64,000 nt of DNA from Janthinobacterium lividum (GCF_011601275.1 NZ_JAAOLY010000001.1:310001-374000), one strand, 5' to 3'; shown: positions 29,210-39,277, numbered from the stretch's first letter. Made by a program: numbers and translations. The notes: a model not told the origin generated them from the sequence alone.

Positions 29210-30286
29210 ATGAAACCATCCATGCTGGCCAAACTCGATCAACTGGCGAATCGCCTGGTCGAACTCGACGAACTGCTGATGCATCCGGACGCCACGTCGA
29301 ACATGGACAGCTACCGCAAGATGACGCGCGAACACGCCGAACTGGGCCCGCTCGTGGCCCTGTACCGTTCCTACCAGGAAGCGGGCAACGATATTACGAC
29401 AGCGCAAGAGATGCTGGGCGACCCGGACATGAAGGAATTCGCCCAGGAAGAAATCGAGACGGCGAAAACCACCATGACGCGCCTGGAACGCGAATTGCAG
29501 ACCATGCTGCTGCCGAAGGACGTCAACGACGAGCGCAACATCTTCCTGGAAATTCGCGCCGGCACGGGCGGCGATGAATCGGCCTTGTTCGCGGGCGACC
29601 TGCTGCGCATGTACACGCGCTTTGCCGAGCGCAACCGCTGGCAGGTGGAACTCGTGTCCTCGTCCGACTCCGACCTGGGCGGCTACCGCGAAGTGATCGT
29701 GCGCGTGGTGGGCAATGGCGCGTATTCAAAGCTGAAATTCGAGTCGGGCGGCCACCGCGTACAGCGCGTGCCGGCCACGGAAACGCAGGGCCGCATTCAC
29801 ACGTCCGCCTGCACGGTGGCCGTGATGCCGGAAGCCGATGAAGTCGAGGACGTCAACATCAACCCGGCCGACCTGCGCATCGACACCTACCGCGCTTCGG
29901 GCGCCGGTGGACAGCACATCAACAAGACGGATTCCGCCGTGCGCATCACCCACTTGCCAACCGGCATCGTGGTCGAGTGCCAGGATGACCGCAGCCAGCA
30001 CAAGAACAAGGCGCAAGCGATGAAAGTGCTGGCCGCGCGCATCAAGGACGTGCAGCTGCGCGAACAGCAGTCGAAGGAAGCGGCCACCCGCAAGAGCCTG
30101 ATCGGTTCGGGCGACCGCAGCGAGCGCATCCGCACTTACAATTTCCCGCAGGGCCGCCTAACGGATCACCGCATCAACCTGACCTTGTACAAGCTCGACT
30201 TCATCATGGACGGGGATTTGACGGAGTTGACGAATGCCTTGGCGGCGGAGCATCAGGCTGAGCTTTTGGCGGCGCTGGGCGACTAA
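29210..30286 (+). CDS. prfA: Peptide chain release factor 1
   Basis: 358 aa from the ATG at 29210 ([16 protein letters not shown], the usual start); an ATG 36 bp upstream lacks support. It releases peptides at UAA/UAG. The PAT tripeptide in [12 protein letters not shown] reads the stop codon. Gly233-Gly234-Gln235 in [15 protein letters not shown] is the catalytic motif; its Gln is the substrate of PrmC, encoded two genes downstream. Confidence 0.97.
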   Translation: MKPSMLAKLDQLANRLVELDELLMHPDATSNMDSYRKMTREHAELGPLVALYRSYQEAGNDITTAQEMLGDPDMKEFAQEEIETAKTTMTRLERELQTMLLPKDVNDERNIFLEIRAGTGGDESALFAGDLLRMYTRFAERNRWQVELVSSSDSDLGGYREVIVRVVGNGAYSKLKFESGGHRVQRVPATETQGRIHTSACTVAVMPEADEVEDVNINPADLRIDTYRASGAGGQHINKTDSAVRITHLPTGIVVECQDDRSQHKNKAQAMKVLAARIKDVQLREQQSKEAATRKSLIGSGDRSERIRTYNFPQGRLTDHRINLTLYKLDFIMDGDLTELTNALAAEHQAELLAALGD

Positions 30287-30301
30287 AGGCTGGCGCCGTT
30301 G

Positions 30302-30329
30302 TGTCGGCTTACGCTGCGCTAAGCCGACA
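30302..30329. repeat. REP-like palindrome, copy 2
   Basis: TGTCGGCTTA (30302-30311) pairs perfectly with TAAGCCGACA (30320-30329) around an 8-nt loop. It lies 15 bp after the prfA stop and before dsbB. Confidence 0.75.
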
Positions 30330-30412
30330 GCTTTAAGTAGCGGCTAAGCAATAAAAATCGGTCCTTGTGCGAAAATGACCAGCTCGATTCCATCCACCTC
30401 ACCGTGTCGCCC

Positions 30413-30883
30413 ATGAAAAATTCACGCACCGTCCTCCTGTTGACCGCCGCCCTGTGTTTCCTGATGCTGGGCGTGGCCATGTATTTGCAGCACGCCATGA
30501 ACATGGCGCCGTGCCCGCTGTGCGTGATCCAGCGCTACCTGTTCCTCGCCATCGGCATCGCCTGCCTGGCTGGCGCGGTGGCAAACAAACCGAAAATCGG
30601 CGCGGGCGTCGGCTTGCTGGCGGCCCTGGGCGGCCTGGGCGTGGGCGCCAAGCATTTGTACGTGCTGGCCAACCCCGGCTTCTCGTGCGGCATCGACCCG
30701 GTGGAAACGGCGCTGAACAAGGTCTTCACGGCAGAACTCATGCCCTTCATGTTTGAATCGTACGGCGCCTGCGAAAACGCCGGCGAGCCGTTTTTCGGCC
30801 TGTCGATCCCGCAATGGGCATTCGCCTGGTTCGCCATCTTCGCCATCGCCATGCTGTGGACCTTGCTGCGCCGTCAGAAATAA
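30413..30883 (+). CDS. dsbB: Disulfide bond formation protein B
   Basis: 156-aa inner-membrane protein with four membrane segments that reoxidises DsbA and passes electrons to quinone. The ATG at 30413 gives MKNSRTVLLLTAALCFLML. The first periplasmic Cys pair is Cys34-Pro-Leu-Cys37, and the second is Cys92 (FSCGID) and Cys120 (YGACEN). Length is a little under that of E. coli DsbB (176). It sits between prfA and prmC, which are usually adjacent. Confidence 0.93.
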   Translation: MKNSRTVLLLTAALCFLMLGVAMYLQHAMNMAPCPLCVIQRYLFLAIGIACLAGAVANKPKIGAGVGLLAALGGLGVGAKHLYVLANPGFSCGIDPVETALNKVFTAELMPFMFESYGACENAGEPFFGLSIPQWAFAWFAIFAIAMLWTLLRRQK

Positions 30884-30894
30884 TTGAAAGCACC

Positions 30895-31725
30895 ATGTCA
30901 GAAACCTTGATTCCCGCCGGCAGCACTGTCGGCGCCCTGCAAATCCGTCCACTGCTCGATCCGCTCGATAACCGCATTTTGCTCGGCCACGCGCTGGGCC
31001 TGTCGCGCGTGAGTCTGATCACGCAATCGGAGCGCGTGCTCACTGCAGACGAAGCCGAACGCCTGTCCAGCTTGCTGGCGCGCCGCCTGCAGGGCGAGCC
31101 GATCGCCTATATCGTCGGCCAGCGCGAATTTTTCGGCCTGCCGTTCGAAGTGAACGACGCCGTGCTGATCCCCCGCCCCGACACGGAAGTGCTGGTGGAA
31201 CTGGCGCTCGAGCGATTGCCGCCCGGCGGACGGGTGCTTGACATGGGTACGGGCAGTGGCGCCATCGCCGTCGCGCTGGCGCACACGCGCCCCGACGCCG
31301 TCGTCACGGCCCTGGACGTGAGCAGCGCTGCGCTGGCCGTGGCGCGCCGCAACGCCAGCGCCAACGGCGTGAACATCACCTTCATGGCCAGCGACTGGTT
31401 CGAAGCGCTGGGCACGGAAAAATTCGACCTGATCGTTTCGAATCCCCCCTACATCGCCAGCGGCGACCGCCACCTGGCCGAAGGCGATTTGCGCTTCGAG
31501 CCGGCGGACGCGCTGACCGACCATGCCGATGGCCTGTCGGACCTGCGCACCATCGTCTGCGGCGCCGCGCGCCACCTGGCGACGGGCGCCTGGCTGCTGA
31601 TGGAGCACGGCTACGACCAGGCGGCATCCGTGCGCGGCTTGCTGGCCGACGCCGGCTACAATAAAGTGCAAAGCTGGCGCGACCTGGCCGGCATCGAACG
31701 AGTCAGCGGCGCCCGCCTGGGCTGA
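30895..31725 (+). CDS. prmC: Release factor glutamine methyltransferase
   Basis: 276 aa; N5-methylates the Gln of the GGQ motif in RF1 and RF2. The start ATG at 30895 is 11 bp after dsbB. The N-terminal helical substrate-binding domain is followed by the SAM motif LDMGTGSGAIAVALA and catalytic Asn183-Pro-Pro-Tyr186. QREFFGLPFEV and LIPRPDTEVLVE are typical of PrmC/HemK. Confidence 0.96.
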   Translation: MSETLIPAGSTVGALQIRPLLDPLDNRILLGHALGLSRVSLITQSERVLTADEAERLSSLLARRLQGEPIAYIVGQREFFGLPFEVNDAVLIPRPDTEVLVELALERLPPGGRVLDMGTGSGAIAVALAHTRPDAVVTALDVSSAALAVARRNASANGVNITFMASDWFEALGTEKFDLIVSNPPYIASGDRHLAEGDLRFEPADALTDHADGLSDLRTIVCGAARHLATGAWLLMEHGYDQAASVRGLLADAGYNKVQSWRDLAGIERVSGARLG

Positions 31726-31940
31726 CCGCCGCCACCTGCGCAAAGCTTGACCCGGCAGCGCGCCAGATCCCCCGCAGTTTGTTAAAATATCAAGCGAATT
31801 CCTGACCGAAGCGCCGTCCCCGTTCCCCGGGGCGGACGCTGGCGACGCGGCGTTTTTTGGGCCGGCGCCGACGCATTTGCCAAAATTCGGTTAATCTCAG
31901 CACAAATTATTTACATGCTGCACACGAAAGGAAGCTCAAA

Positions 31941-33542
31941 TTGCCCAACCTGTTGACTCGCCGCCTGGCATTGCTGACCGAAGATGCCAACCGCGCGCTG
32001 CTGGGCGGCTTGCGCGGCATCGAGCGTGAAACCCTGCGCGTCGACCACGCCGGCCATCTGGCTTCCACGCCCCATCCCGCCGCCCTGGGCTCGGCGCTGA
32101 CGCACCCTGAAATCACCACCGACTACGCCGAAGCGCTGCTTGAATTCATCACGCCGGCCGAATCCGACATCGCCATCACGCTCGACAAGCTCGACACCGT
32201 GCACCGCCACGCCTACAGCCGCCTCGGCGACGAGTTGCTGTGGAGCCAGTCGATGCCATGCCAGCTGCCGCCCGAAGCGGAGATCGAGATCGCCAACTAC
32301 GGCACGTCGAACATGGGCATGCTCAAGCACGTCTACCGGCGCGGCCTGGCCTTGCGCTACGGCAAAGCCATGCAATGCATCGCCGGCATCCATTACAACT
32401 ATTCGCTCGACGAACAGTTGTGGCAAGTGCTGGCCAGCAATCCGGACACCAGCGCCAGCGCCACGCAGGCAGCAGCCACGCCGAAAGACGTGCAGTCGGA
32501 AAGCTATCTGGCGACGATCCGCAACTTCCGCCGCTACAGCTGGCTCCTGATGTACCTGTTCGGCGCTTCGCCGGCCCTGTCCGCCGGCTTCCTGCGCGGC
32601 CGCGCGCACAAGCTCGACACATTGTCCGACGACACCCTGTTCCTGCCGTACGCCACCAGCCTGCGCATGAGCGACCTCGGCTACCAGAACGACGCCCAGT
32701 CGGGCCTGCGCCCGCACGAAAACAGCCTAGAAGACTACGTCAACGCGCTCACGCACGCCGTCAACGACCCGTATCCGCCGTATGCGGCGCTGGGTACAAA
32801 GAAGGATGGCGAGTGGATACAACTGTCCACCAACGTGTTGCAGATCGAAAATGAATACTATTCGACCATCCGCCCGAAGCGCGTGATCCGCACGGGCGAG
32901 CGTCCGATACAAGCCCTGTGCCTGCGCGGCGTGCAATACATCGAAGTGCGCTGCATGGATGTCGACCCCTTCGAACCGGTCGGCATCAGCCTGGAAACGG
33001 GGCGCTTCCTCGACGCGTTTTTGCTGTTCTGCGCGCTCGACGACAGCGGCCCCATCTCGGCCGAGCAAAGCGCCTGCTACACGAACAATTTCGCGCGCAC
33101 CGTCAAGGAAGGCCGCAAGCCGGGCCTGACCCTGCGCCGCGATGGCGAGGACATCGGCTTGCAGGCCTGGGGCGAGGAACTGCTGGCGCGCATCGCGCCC
33201 GTGGCAGCGCTGCTCGACGCGCGCCATGGCGGCACGCAGCACGCGGACAGCCTGGCGGCGCAAGCCGTCAAACTGGCCGACCCGGACGCGACGCCATCGG
33301 CCAAGGTCCTGGCCGAGCTGCGCGCCAACGGCGGCTCGTTTGCCGCCTTCGGCCTGCAGCAAAGCGAACGCCATGCGGCGTTTTTCCGCGCGCATCCGCC
33401 CACACCCGAGCAAAGCGCATATTTCGACGCGATGGCCGCCAGCTCGCTGGCCGAGCAGCGCGCCATGGAAGCGGCGCCAGCCGGCAGCTTCGACGATTTC
33501 GTCGCCGCCTACCGCGCCAGCACCCTGTGCTCGCACACCTGA
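31941..33542 (+). CDS. gshA: Glutamate-cysteine ligase
   Basis: 533 aa; ligates Glu and Cys to gamma-glutamylcysteine, the first step of glutathione synthesis, and is of the E. coli GshA class (518 aa). The start is a TTG at 31941, chosen because AGGAAG lies 7 nt upstream and [12 protein letters not shown] fits; in-frame codons further up have no site. [33 protein letters not shown] and IAGIHYNYS are family motifs. Preceded by 215 bp with a G/C-rich hairpin near 31810-31845. The next gene starts 28 bp on. Confidence 0.94.
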   Translation: MPNLLTRRLALLTEDANRALLGGLRGIERETLRVDHAGHLASTPHPAALGSALTHPEITTDYAEALLEFITPAESDIAITLDKLDTVHRHAYSRLGDELLWSQSMPCQLPPEAEIEIANYGTSNMGMLKHVYRRGLALRYGKAMQCIAGIHYNYSLDEQLWQVLASNPDTSASATQAAATPKDVQSESYLATIRNFRRYSWLLMYLFGASPALSAGFLRGRAHKLDTLSDDTLFLPYATSLRMSDLGYQNDAQSGLRPHENSLEDYVNALTHAVNDPYPPYAALGTKKDGEWIQLSTNVLQIENEYYSTIRPKRVIRTGERPIQALCLRGVQYIEVRCMDVDPFEPVGISLETGRFLDAFLLFCALDDSGPISAEQSACYTNNFARTVKEGRKPGLTLRRDGEDIGLQAWGEELLARIAPVAALLDARHGGTQHADSLAAQAVKLADPDATPSAKVLAELRANGGSFAAFGLQQSERHAAFFRAHPPTPEQSAYFDAMAASSLAEQRAMEAAPAGSFDDFVAAYRASTLCSHT

Positions 33543-33570
33543 TCCTGCCCGACTTTTTGCCTGGCGCCCC

Positions 33571-34614
33571 ATGCTGACCTTCTACAATGAATTGCACGGC
33601 CAGCACCGGGGCCGCTTCGAGATGTTTCGCGGCACCATGGTGCCCTGCTTCGAGACGCCCGAACGGGCCGACATGGTGGTGGCCGAGCTGGGCCGGCGCA
33701 ACCTGGGCCGCATCGTCACGCCGCACGGCGTGCCGCTGACGTCGCTCGAGCGCATCCACACGCCGCGCTACCTGCATTTTTTGCGTCACGCCTGGCACGA
33801 ATGGCTGGCCCTCGATCCGGACAACGCGGGCAAGGACGCGCTGCCGTCCGTGTGGCCCGTGCGCACCTTGCGCAGCGATATCGAGCCGGACGACTTCACG
33901 GCCAAACTGGGCCTGTACTCGATGGACAACGGCACGCCGCTGACGGCCGGCACGTGGACGGCGGCCAAGACGGGCGCCGACTGCGCCGTCAACGCGGCCC
34001 ACGCGCTGCGCCTGGGCGAGCGGGCCACGTTCGCCCTCACGCGCCCACCGGGCCACCACGCGGGCAGCGATTTCTTTGGCGGCTACTGTTTCCTGAACAA
34101 CGCGGCCCTGGCCGCGCAGCATCTGCTCGACGACGGCGCCCGCAAGGTCGCCATCCTCGATATCGATTACCACCACGGTAACGGCACGCAAAGCATCTTT
34201 TATCAGCGCGACGACGTGCTGTTCACCTCCATCCACGCCGATCCGCGCAGCGAATATCCGTTTTACCTGGGCCATGCGGATGAAACCGGCAGCGGCGCGG
34301 GACTCGGCTACAACGTCAACCTGCCGCTGCCGGCCGGCAGCACCACGGCCAGCTGGTTCGCCGCCCTGGAAACGGCCTGCCTGCGCATCAATATGTATGC
34401 GCCCGACGCGCTGGTGGTGTCGCTGGGCGTGGACACCTTCGCCGGCGACCCGCTGTCGCACTTCACCCTGCAAAGCGGCGACTACCTGCGCGTGGGCGAA
34501 CGCCTGGCCCACCTGAACCTGCCCACCGCCTTCATCCTCGAAGGCGGTTATGCGGTGAAGGAAATCGGCATCAATGTCGTCAATGTGCTGGAAGGTTTCG
34601 AGACGGCCGATTAA
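33571..34614 (+). CDS. Acetylpolyamine amidohydrolase-like deacetylase (histone deacetylase family)
   Basis: 347-aa zinc hydrolase, close in length and motifs to bacterial acetylpolyamine amidohydrolases (~341 aa). Active-site residues are intact: His162-His163 in PPGHHAG, zinc ligands Asp199 and His201 in DIDYHHGNG and Asp288 in GVDTFAGDP, and the transition-state Tyr327 in EGGYAV. It would deacetylate acetylated polyamines or another acyl-amide. It lies 28 bp after gshA and is probably co-transcribed. A role in polyamine salvage is an inference from family. Confidence 0.87.
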   Translation: MLTFYNELHGQHRGRFEMFRGTMVPCFETPERADMVVAELGRRNLGRIVTPHGVPLTSLERIHTPRYLHFLRHAWHEWLALDPDNAGKDALPSVWPVRTLRSDIEPDDFTAKLGLYSMDNGTPLTAGTWTAAKTGADCAVNAAHALRLGERATFALTRPPGHHAGSDFFGGYCFLNNAALAAQHLLDDGARKVAILDIDYHHGNGTQSIFYQRDDVLFTSIHADPRSEYPFYLGHADETGSGAGLGYNVNLPLPAGSTTASWFAALETACLRINMYAPDALVVSLGVDTFAGDPLSHFTLQSGDYLRVGERLAHLNLPTAFILEGGYAVKEIGINVVNVLEGFETAD

Positions 34615-34620
34615 GCCGCC

Positions 34621-35403
34621 CTACATATTGCGGAACAAGGCCATGAACGGCTGGCTCACGGCCAGGGTTTCCGGCCGCGTCTTCAGGCGCAAGACACCGC
34701 GTCCCACCTCATCGCGCGTGACGGACGCCACCATCTTCATGTTGACGATGGTGGAGCGGTGGATCTGCTTGAAGATGGCCGGGTCGAGCACGTCGAGCAG
34801 TTCGCGGATCGGCTTGCGCAGCAGCGCCTCGCCATCCGCCGTCATGACGGCCGTGTACTTGGTGTCGGACTGAAAATAAGCGATGTCTTCCACCATGATC
34901 AGCCGCGTATCCTTGCCGCTGCTGGCCGTCAGCCACACCAGCGGCGGCGACTTGGCGGCCGCCGGCAAGGCGCTGCTCAATTGCTGCAGCAGGCCGGCCA
35001 GCGCGCCGTCACCCGCCCGGGCCTTGCCGGCCCGCGCCCGCACACGCTGCAGGGTCGCTTGCAGGCGCTCGCGGGCGATCGGTTTCAACAGATAATCGAC
35101 GGCGCCCTTGTCGAAGGCGTCGATCGCGTACTGGTCGTAGGCCGTGACAAACACCACCTGCGTGGCGGGACTCGCTTCAAGCGCGCCGGCCGCCACTTCC
35201 AGCCCCGTCAAGCCCGGCATGCGGATGTCGAGAAAGGCGACGTCGGGCTTGTGCGTGGCGATGGCCTCGAGCGCCGTGCCGCCATCGTCGCAGGCGGCGA
35301 CGATGCGCAGTGCCGGCCACTCTTCGGCCAGCAGGGCCACGAGCGCGTCGCGCAGCAGGGTTTCATCTTCGGCGATGACGCAAGTCATCTCAGGCTGATG
35401 CAT
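34621..35403 (-). CDS. LytTR-type response regulator
   Basis: 260 aa. Receiver domain with Asp59 in VAFLDIRMPG and the conserved Lys in DYLLKPI. An Ala-rich linker leads to a LytTR DNA-binding domain from ~155 (MVEDIAYFQSDTKYTAVMT, QIHRSTIVNM). The ATG at 35403 has AAGGAG 6 nt upstream; this places the start inside the last codons of the kinase gene, a 14-nt overlap showing coupling. Similar to AlgR/LytR regulators; targets are unknown. Confidence 0.93.
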   Translation of the reverse strand: MHQPEMTCVIAEDETLLRDALVALLAEEWPALRIVAACDDGGTALEAIATHKPDVAFLDIRMPGLTGLEVAAGALEASPATQVVFVTAYDQYAIDAFDKGAVDYLLKPIARERLQATLQRVRARAGKARAGDGALAGLLQQLSSALPAAAKSPPLVWLTASSGKDTRLIMVEDIAYFQSDTKYTAVMTADGEALLRKPIRELLDVLDPAIFKQIHRSTIVNMKMVASVTRDEVGRGVLRLKTRPETLAVSQPFMALFRNM

Positions 35404-36655
35404 ACGACACTCCTTGCGCCGTGCTGTCGGGCACCGTGATGGTGGCCGTCACGCCATCGGGAAAATTGGCGACGATGGCAAACGCTGCGGCACTGCCGTA
35501 GGTCAGGCGCAGGCGTTCGCGCACATTGCGCAGGCCGATGCCCGTGCCGGCGCCATCGTCGCTGAAGCCCTTGCCGTCGTCGGCCACCGTGACGATCACC
35601 GTGCCATTACCGCTGCGCGCCATGATCCAGATGGTGCCGCCGCCGCTTTTCGGCTCCAGGCCATGCTTGATGGCGTTTTCCACCAGGGTTTGCAGCATCA
35701 TCGGCGGCAGTTCCACCTGGCGCAGGTATTGCGGCACTTCGATCTGCAGGTTCAAACGCCCGCCCATGCGGATTTTCAAAATATCGAGGTAGGCGCGCGC
35801 CCGTTCCAGCTCCGTGCCCAGGGTGGACATGGCTTGCTCCGTGCGCGGCAGCGAGTGGCGCAGGTACAGGATCAGGTTGCCCAGCATTTCATCGGCGCGC
35901 ACGGGGTCGCTGCGCGTGAGCAGCTGCGCGCTGGCCAGGGTGTTGTACAGGAAGTGCGGCTCGACCTGCGCATGCAGCAGGCTCAGTTTGGCCACCGTGA
36001 GTTCCTTTTCCGTCACCGTCTGGCGCGCCTCGGCCTGCTCGCCACGGCGGCGCTGCGCCACCCGGCGCGTGAGCGCCCGCGTCACCGCTTCCGCGTTTTC
36101 CAGGTTGCTGCCATGGTCGACGAGGAACCAGTCGGTCCAGGCATTGCGCGCCGGTTCGCAGATCAGGGTCACGCTGCCCGCCTCGCCATTCGGCGTGACG
36201 GTGGCGAGGATCTGGTTCGGCCGCGGCTCGAGGAAACCCAGCACGCGCATGCGCGGCAAGCCCGTGTGCGTGTAGGGCGCCGCGCGGCGCACTCTAGCCT
36301 GCACCTGCAGGCTGTCGCGCGCGCTTTCCACCACTTCGCTGCCCGGCAATTCGCGGATGGCCGCGTCGATCATGTCGAACGCCTCGCCCGCCTCGAACGG
36401 AATCTCGATCTGGCGCCGCTGACGGCTCGACAGGGTGCCGGCATTGACGGCGCCGGCGATCAGGCGCACGCGCCGCACGTGCGAAAACGCATTCGTGATC
36501 ACGGCGCAGGCCAGCAGCGCGCCGACGATGACAAAGAAGCCTTCCGTATTCCCGAAAATATAGCGCAGGAAATTCTCGACCAGGATCGCCGTGGCGATGA
36601 TGTAGGTAAGCATCGTGGCCAGGGTGATGCGCAGGATAAAGAAGAGGCTAGTCAT
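35390..36655 (-). CDS. LytS/AlgZ-type sensor histidine kinase
   Basis: 421 aa from the ATG at 36655 (AAGGA upstream). Two N-terminal membrane segments (ILRITLATMLTYIIATAILV and GFFVIVGALLACAVITNAF) precede a cytoplasmic sensory region and a His_kinase domain: His234 in QVEPHFLYN, then the ATPase part with ENAIKHGLEP and DDGKGFSDDGAGTGIGL. Upstream partner of the LytTR regulator. Confidence 0.93.
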   Translation of the reverse strand: MTSLFFILRITLATMLTYIIATAILVENFLRYIFGNTEGFFVIVGALLACAVITNAFSHVRRVRLIAGAVNAGTLSSRQRRQIEIPFEAGEAFDMIDAAIRELPGSEVVESARDSLQVQARVRRAAPYTHTGLPRMRVLGFLEPRPNQILATVTPNGEAGSVTLICEPARNAWTDWFLVDHGSNLENAEAVTRALTRRVAQRRRGEQAEARQTVTEKELTVAKLSLLHAQVEPHFLYNTLASAQLLTRSDPVRADEMLGNLILYLRHSLPRTEQAMSTLGTELERARAYLDILKIRMGGRLNLQIEVPQYLRQVELPPMMLQTLVENAIKHGLEPKSGGGTIWIMARSGNGTVIVTVADDGKGFSDDGAGTGIGLRNVRERLRLTYGSAAAFAIVANFPDGVTATITVPDSTAQGVSYASA

Positions 36656-36791
36656 GATTTTTCCTTGGTATTGAAGTGGGCCAAGCATAACCATCGGCGC
36701 ACGCGGCGGTGGCCATTATGCGATGGAAGGGCAATACTGGCGACAAAGGCATCAAAATAAAGCATCAATATGCGTCTCCTCAAAATAAAAT

Positions 36792-36813
36792 CGCTTGCAA
36801 TTAAATAGCGCAC
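36792..36813. promoter_or_regulatory. Candidate OhrR-type operator upstream of ohr
   Basis: The A/T-rich stretch around GCTTGCAATTAAATAGCG is an imperfect palindrome centred on the AATT/TTAA core, about 135 bp before ohr. OhrR (MarR family) operators are A/T-rich palindromes of this sort. No ohrR gene is present in the window, so the assignment is weak. Confidence 0.25.
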
Positions 36814-36938
36814 GATATATATTAAGCACATGGACGCCGGCAAGTGCTTCTGCAGACGGAGATCCTGAGGCAACAGCCCCTGAAACAAGTAGCACACTAT
36901 TTAGTAGCCACCTATTTATCTACCTAAAGGAAACCACC

Positions 36939-37364
36939 ATGTCGATCAAACAAGTCCTGTACCGCGCTGTAGCCACCGCCACCGGAGGCCGTGAAGGCCG
37001 TGCCGTGTCGTCCGACAATGTGCTCGACGTCAAGCTGACCACGCCAAAAGAACTGGGCGGCAATGGCGCCGTCGGCACCAATCCGGAACAACTGTTCGCC
37101 GCCGGCTACTCGGCCTGCTTCATCGGCGCCATGAAATTCGTTGGCGGCCGCGACAAGATCGCCCTGCCAGCAGACCTGTCCATCGAAGGCAACGTCGGCA
37201 TCGGCGCCATCGAAACGGGCTTCGGCATCGAAGTGGAACTGAAAATCTCGCTGCCAGGCATGGAACGCGCCGCCGCCGAAGCGCTGGTCGCCGCCGCCCA
37301 CATCGTCTGCCCGTACTCGAACGCCACGCGCGGCAACATCGACGTCACCCTGACGATCGTCTAA
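36939..37364 (+). CDS. ohr: Organic hydroperoxide resistance protein
   Basis: 141 aa; thiol peroxidase of the Ohr/OsmC family that reduces organic hydroperoxides. The ATG at 36939 is preceded by AAAGGA. Active-site Cys60 in [11 protein letters not shown] and Cys124 in [11 protein letters not shown] are both present, and [10 protein letters not shown] is typical of Ohr. Monocistronic, with a terminator right behind it. Confidence 0.95.
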   Translation: MSIKQVLYRAVATATGGREGRAVSSDNVLDVKLTTPKELGGNGAVGTNPEQLFAAGYSACFIGAMKFVGGRDKIALPADLSIEGNVGIGAIETGFGIEVELKISLPGMERAAAEALVAAAHIVCPYSNATRGNIDVTLTIV

Positions 37365-37385
37365 TCCCCGCTGCACGCACTGTAC

Positions 37386-37424
37386 ATCCCCGGCCGCGCC
37401 ATTGGGCGTCGCCGGGGATTTTTG
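37386..37424 (+). terminator. Terminator between ohr and the DJ-1/PfpI gene
   Basis: ATCCCCGGC (37386-37394) pairs with GCCGGGGAT (37411-37419), with an inner CGCC/GGCG stem around ATTG, followed by a T-run. It ends ohr; the convergent gene stops three bases later. Confidence 0.85.
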
Positions 37425-37426
37425 CT

Positions 37427-38260
37427 TTAGCGCAGCGCCTGCAGCAGCTTGTCCGCCAGGGCCGGCGCCGAGGCGGGATTCTGTCCCGTGATCAGTTCAC
37501 GGTCGACCACCACGTTGCTGGTCCATGGCGCCTGGTTCTGCACATAGCGCGCGCCGGCCGCCTGCAAGCCCGACTGCGGATAGAACTTCATCGTCCCGCC
37601 CTTCAGCGCGCCTTGCGCCGCCAGCTCTTCCTGATTGCTGATGACCGTCATGCGGTAGCCGCTGTAGATCCAGTCCGCCGGGGTGGATGGCGTGCGGCCC
37701 GCTTCCAGCGCGGCCGCAAACGCTGCCGCCTGCGGCAAGGCCGAAAGCAGGGCGATGGGGCCATGACACAGCAGCGCCGTCGGCTTGCCATCCGCGTGGA
37801 ACTGGCGCAGCAAGGCGCCCAGGCTGGCGTCCTTCAACAGATCCTGCATCGGCGCGTGGCCGCCCGGCACCAGCACGGCCGCGTAGTGTCCGTAACCGAT
37901 CTGTTCCACGCGCTTCAGGCTGATCACGGGCGAGCGGCCCGGCACCGTCAGCGCCAGCTGGTCCAGCAGCGCCTTGTGCGCCGCGTGCGCGGCCGCGTCG
38001 CCGCCAAAGTAATCGACCGTATCCGAACTGGCGTCCAGGGTGGGCGCCTGGCCATGCGGCGTAGCGAACGTCACCGTGTGGCCCGCGTCGAGCAACTTTT
38101 TCACGGGCTGCATCAATTCATTCAGATAAAAGCCCGTCGGGAAGACCTTGCCGTCGCGCAGCTCGAGGTGATTGGCGTCCGACAGCACGACGAGGACGTC
38201 TGCCGCCTGGGCGGTGGAAAAGGCGGCGAGCAACAGGCTGCTGATCAGTAATTTTTTCAT
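37427..38260 (-). CDS. Exported DJ-1/PfpI family protein (class I glutamine amidotransferase-like)
   Basis: 277 aa from the ATG at 38260, starting the signal peptide MKKLLISSLLLAAFSTAQA. The DJ-1/PfpI fold has the nucleophile elbow ALLCHGP with Cys165-His166. Such proteins act as chaperones, glyoxalase III or hydrolases; a periplasmic location is unusual for the group but not unique. Divergent from a LysR regulator 108 bp away, which may control it. Confidence 0.82.
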   Translation of the reverse strand: MKKLLISSLLLAAFSTAQAADVLVVLSDANHLELRDGKVFPTGFYLNELMQPVKKLLDAGHTVTFATPHGQAPTLDASSDTVDYFGGDAAAHAAHKALLDQLALTVPGRSPVISLKRVEQIGYGHYAAVLVPGGHAPMQDLLKDASLGALLRQFHADGKPTALLCHGPIALLSALPQAAAFAAALEAGRTPSTPADWIYSGYRMTVISNQEELAAQGALKGGTMKFYPQSGLQAAGARYVQNQAPWTSNVVVDRELITGQNPASAPALADKLLQALR

Positions 38261-38368
38261 GGTGTGGCCTTTCTGTAGAGAGGTCACCAGCATATTCCGA
38301 ATCAAAATGGGGAGAAATGATGAATAATGCACAGCACTGATGCGTAATCAGACTGAATAAGGCAAGAC

Positions 38369-39277
38369 ATGGATAAATTGCAGGCAATGCAGTTGTTTCG
38401 CCGCGTGGCAGAGCTGGGCAGCTTTCGCCGCGCGGCCGACGAACTGGACTTGTCGGCCTCGTATGTGAGCCGACGCATCGGCCAGCTGGAGCAGGAACTG
38501 GGCGGGCGCCTGATGACGCGCACCACGCGCCAGCTGGCCCTGACGGAAACGGGCGCCGCCTACCTCGAGCACTGCCGCAAGCTGCTCGACGAGCTGGCGC
38601 AGGCGGAAGACATGGTGGCCCATTCGACGGCGCACGTGACGGGCCGCCTGCGCATCAACGCCCCGCTGACCTTGGGCGTGGGCGAGCTGGCCGAAGGCCT
38701 GGCCGATTTCATGGCCGACTGGCCAGCGCTGCGCCTGGACGTCGACCTGAAGGATGAATACGTGGACCTGGCGGCGGCCAACTACGATCTCGGTTTTCGC
38801 GTCACCACCGCGCTCAACGATTCGAGCTACGTGGCGCGCCACATCCACGACTACCGCCTGCACATCTGCTGCGCGCCCGCCTACCTGGAACGTCACGGCC
38901 CCCTGCGCGAACCCACGGATCTGACGCGCCAGCGCTGCTTCATCTACAGCCACGCCCTGTTCGGCAGCCGCTGGCCGCTGCGCCATGCGGGACCGCACAG
39001 CGACATCGAAGTGCCGAACTGGGTCCGCACGAACAACACCCTGTTCATGCGCAGCCTGATCCTGCGCGGCCTGGGCATCGGCATCCTGCCCACCTTTGTC
39101 TGCCGCGAGGAACTGGCCAGCGGCGCGCTGGTCGAGCTGTTTCCGGATATCGAGCGCCCCAGCCTGGCGCTGTTTGCCATCTATCCGTCGCGCCAGCTGG
39201 TGGCGCCCCGCGTGACGCGCTGCATCGAGCACCTGAAGCAGTGGTATGCGCAGCGCTATCCCACGCCGGTGGCGTGA
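38369..39277 (+). CDS. LysR family transcriptional regulator
   Basis: 302 aa. The N-terminal winged helix has MDKLQAMQLFRRVAELGSF and LSASYVSRRIGQLEQELGG; the effector-binding domain follows (RLRINAPLTLGVGELAEGLA). Divergent from the DJ-1/PfpI gene, the likely target by position. Effector unknown. Confidence 0.92.
   Translation: MDKLQAMQLFRRVAELGSFRRAADELDLSASYVSRRIGQLEQELGGRLMTRTTRQLALTETGAAYLEHCRKLLDELAQAEDMVAHSTAHVTGRLRINAPLTLGVGELAEGLADFMADWPALRLDVDLKDEYVDLAAANYDLGFRVTTALNDSSYVARHIHDYRLHICCAPAYLERHGPLREPTDLTRQRCFIYSHALFGSRWPLRHAGPHSDIEVPNWVRTNNTLFMRSLILRGLGIGILPTFVCREELASGALVELFPDIERPSLALFAIYPSRQLVAPRVTRCIEHLKQWYAQRYPTPVA

Noticed and set aside
31726-31940. Riboswitch or leader RNA before gshA
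   Set aside because: There is a G/C-rich hairpin near 31810-31845 and a T-run near 31852, but no recognisable riboswitch core; it may simply be the terminator of the prmC transcript.
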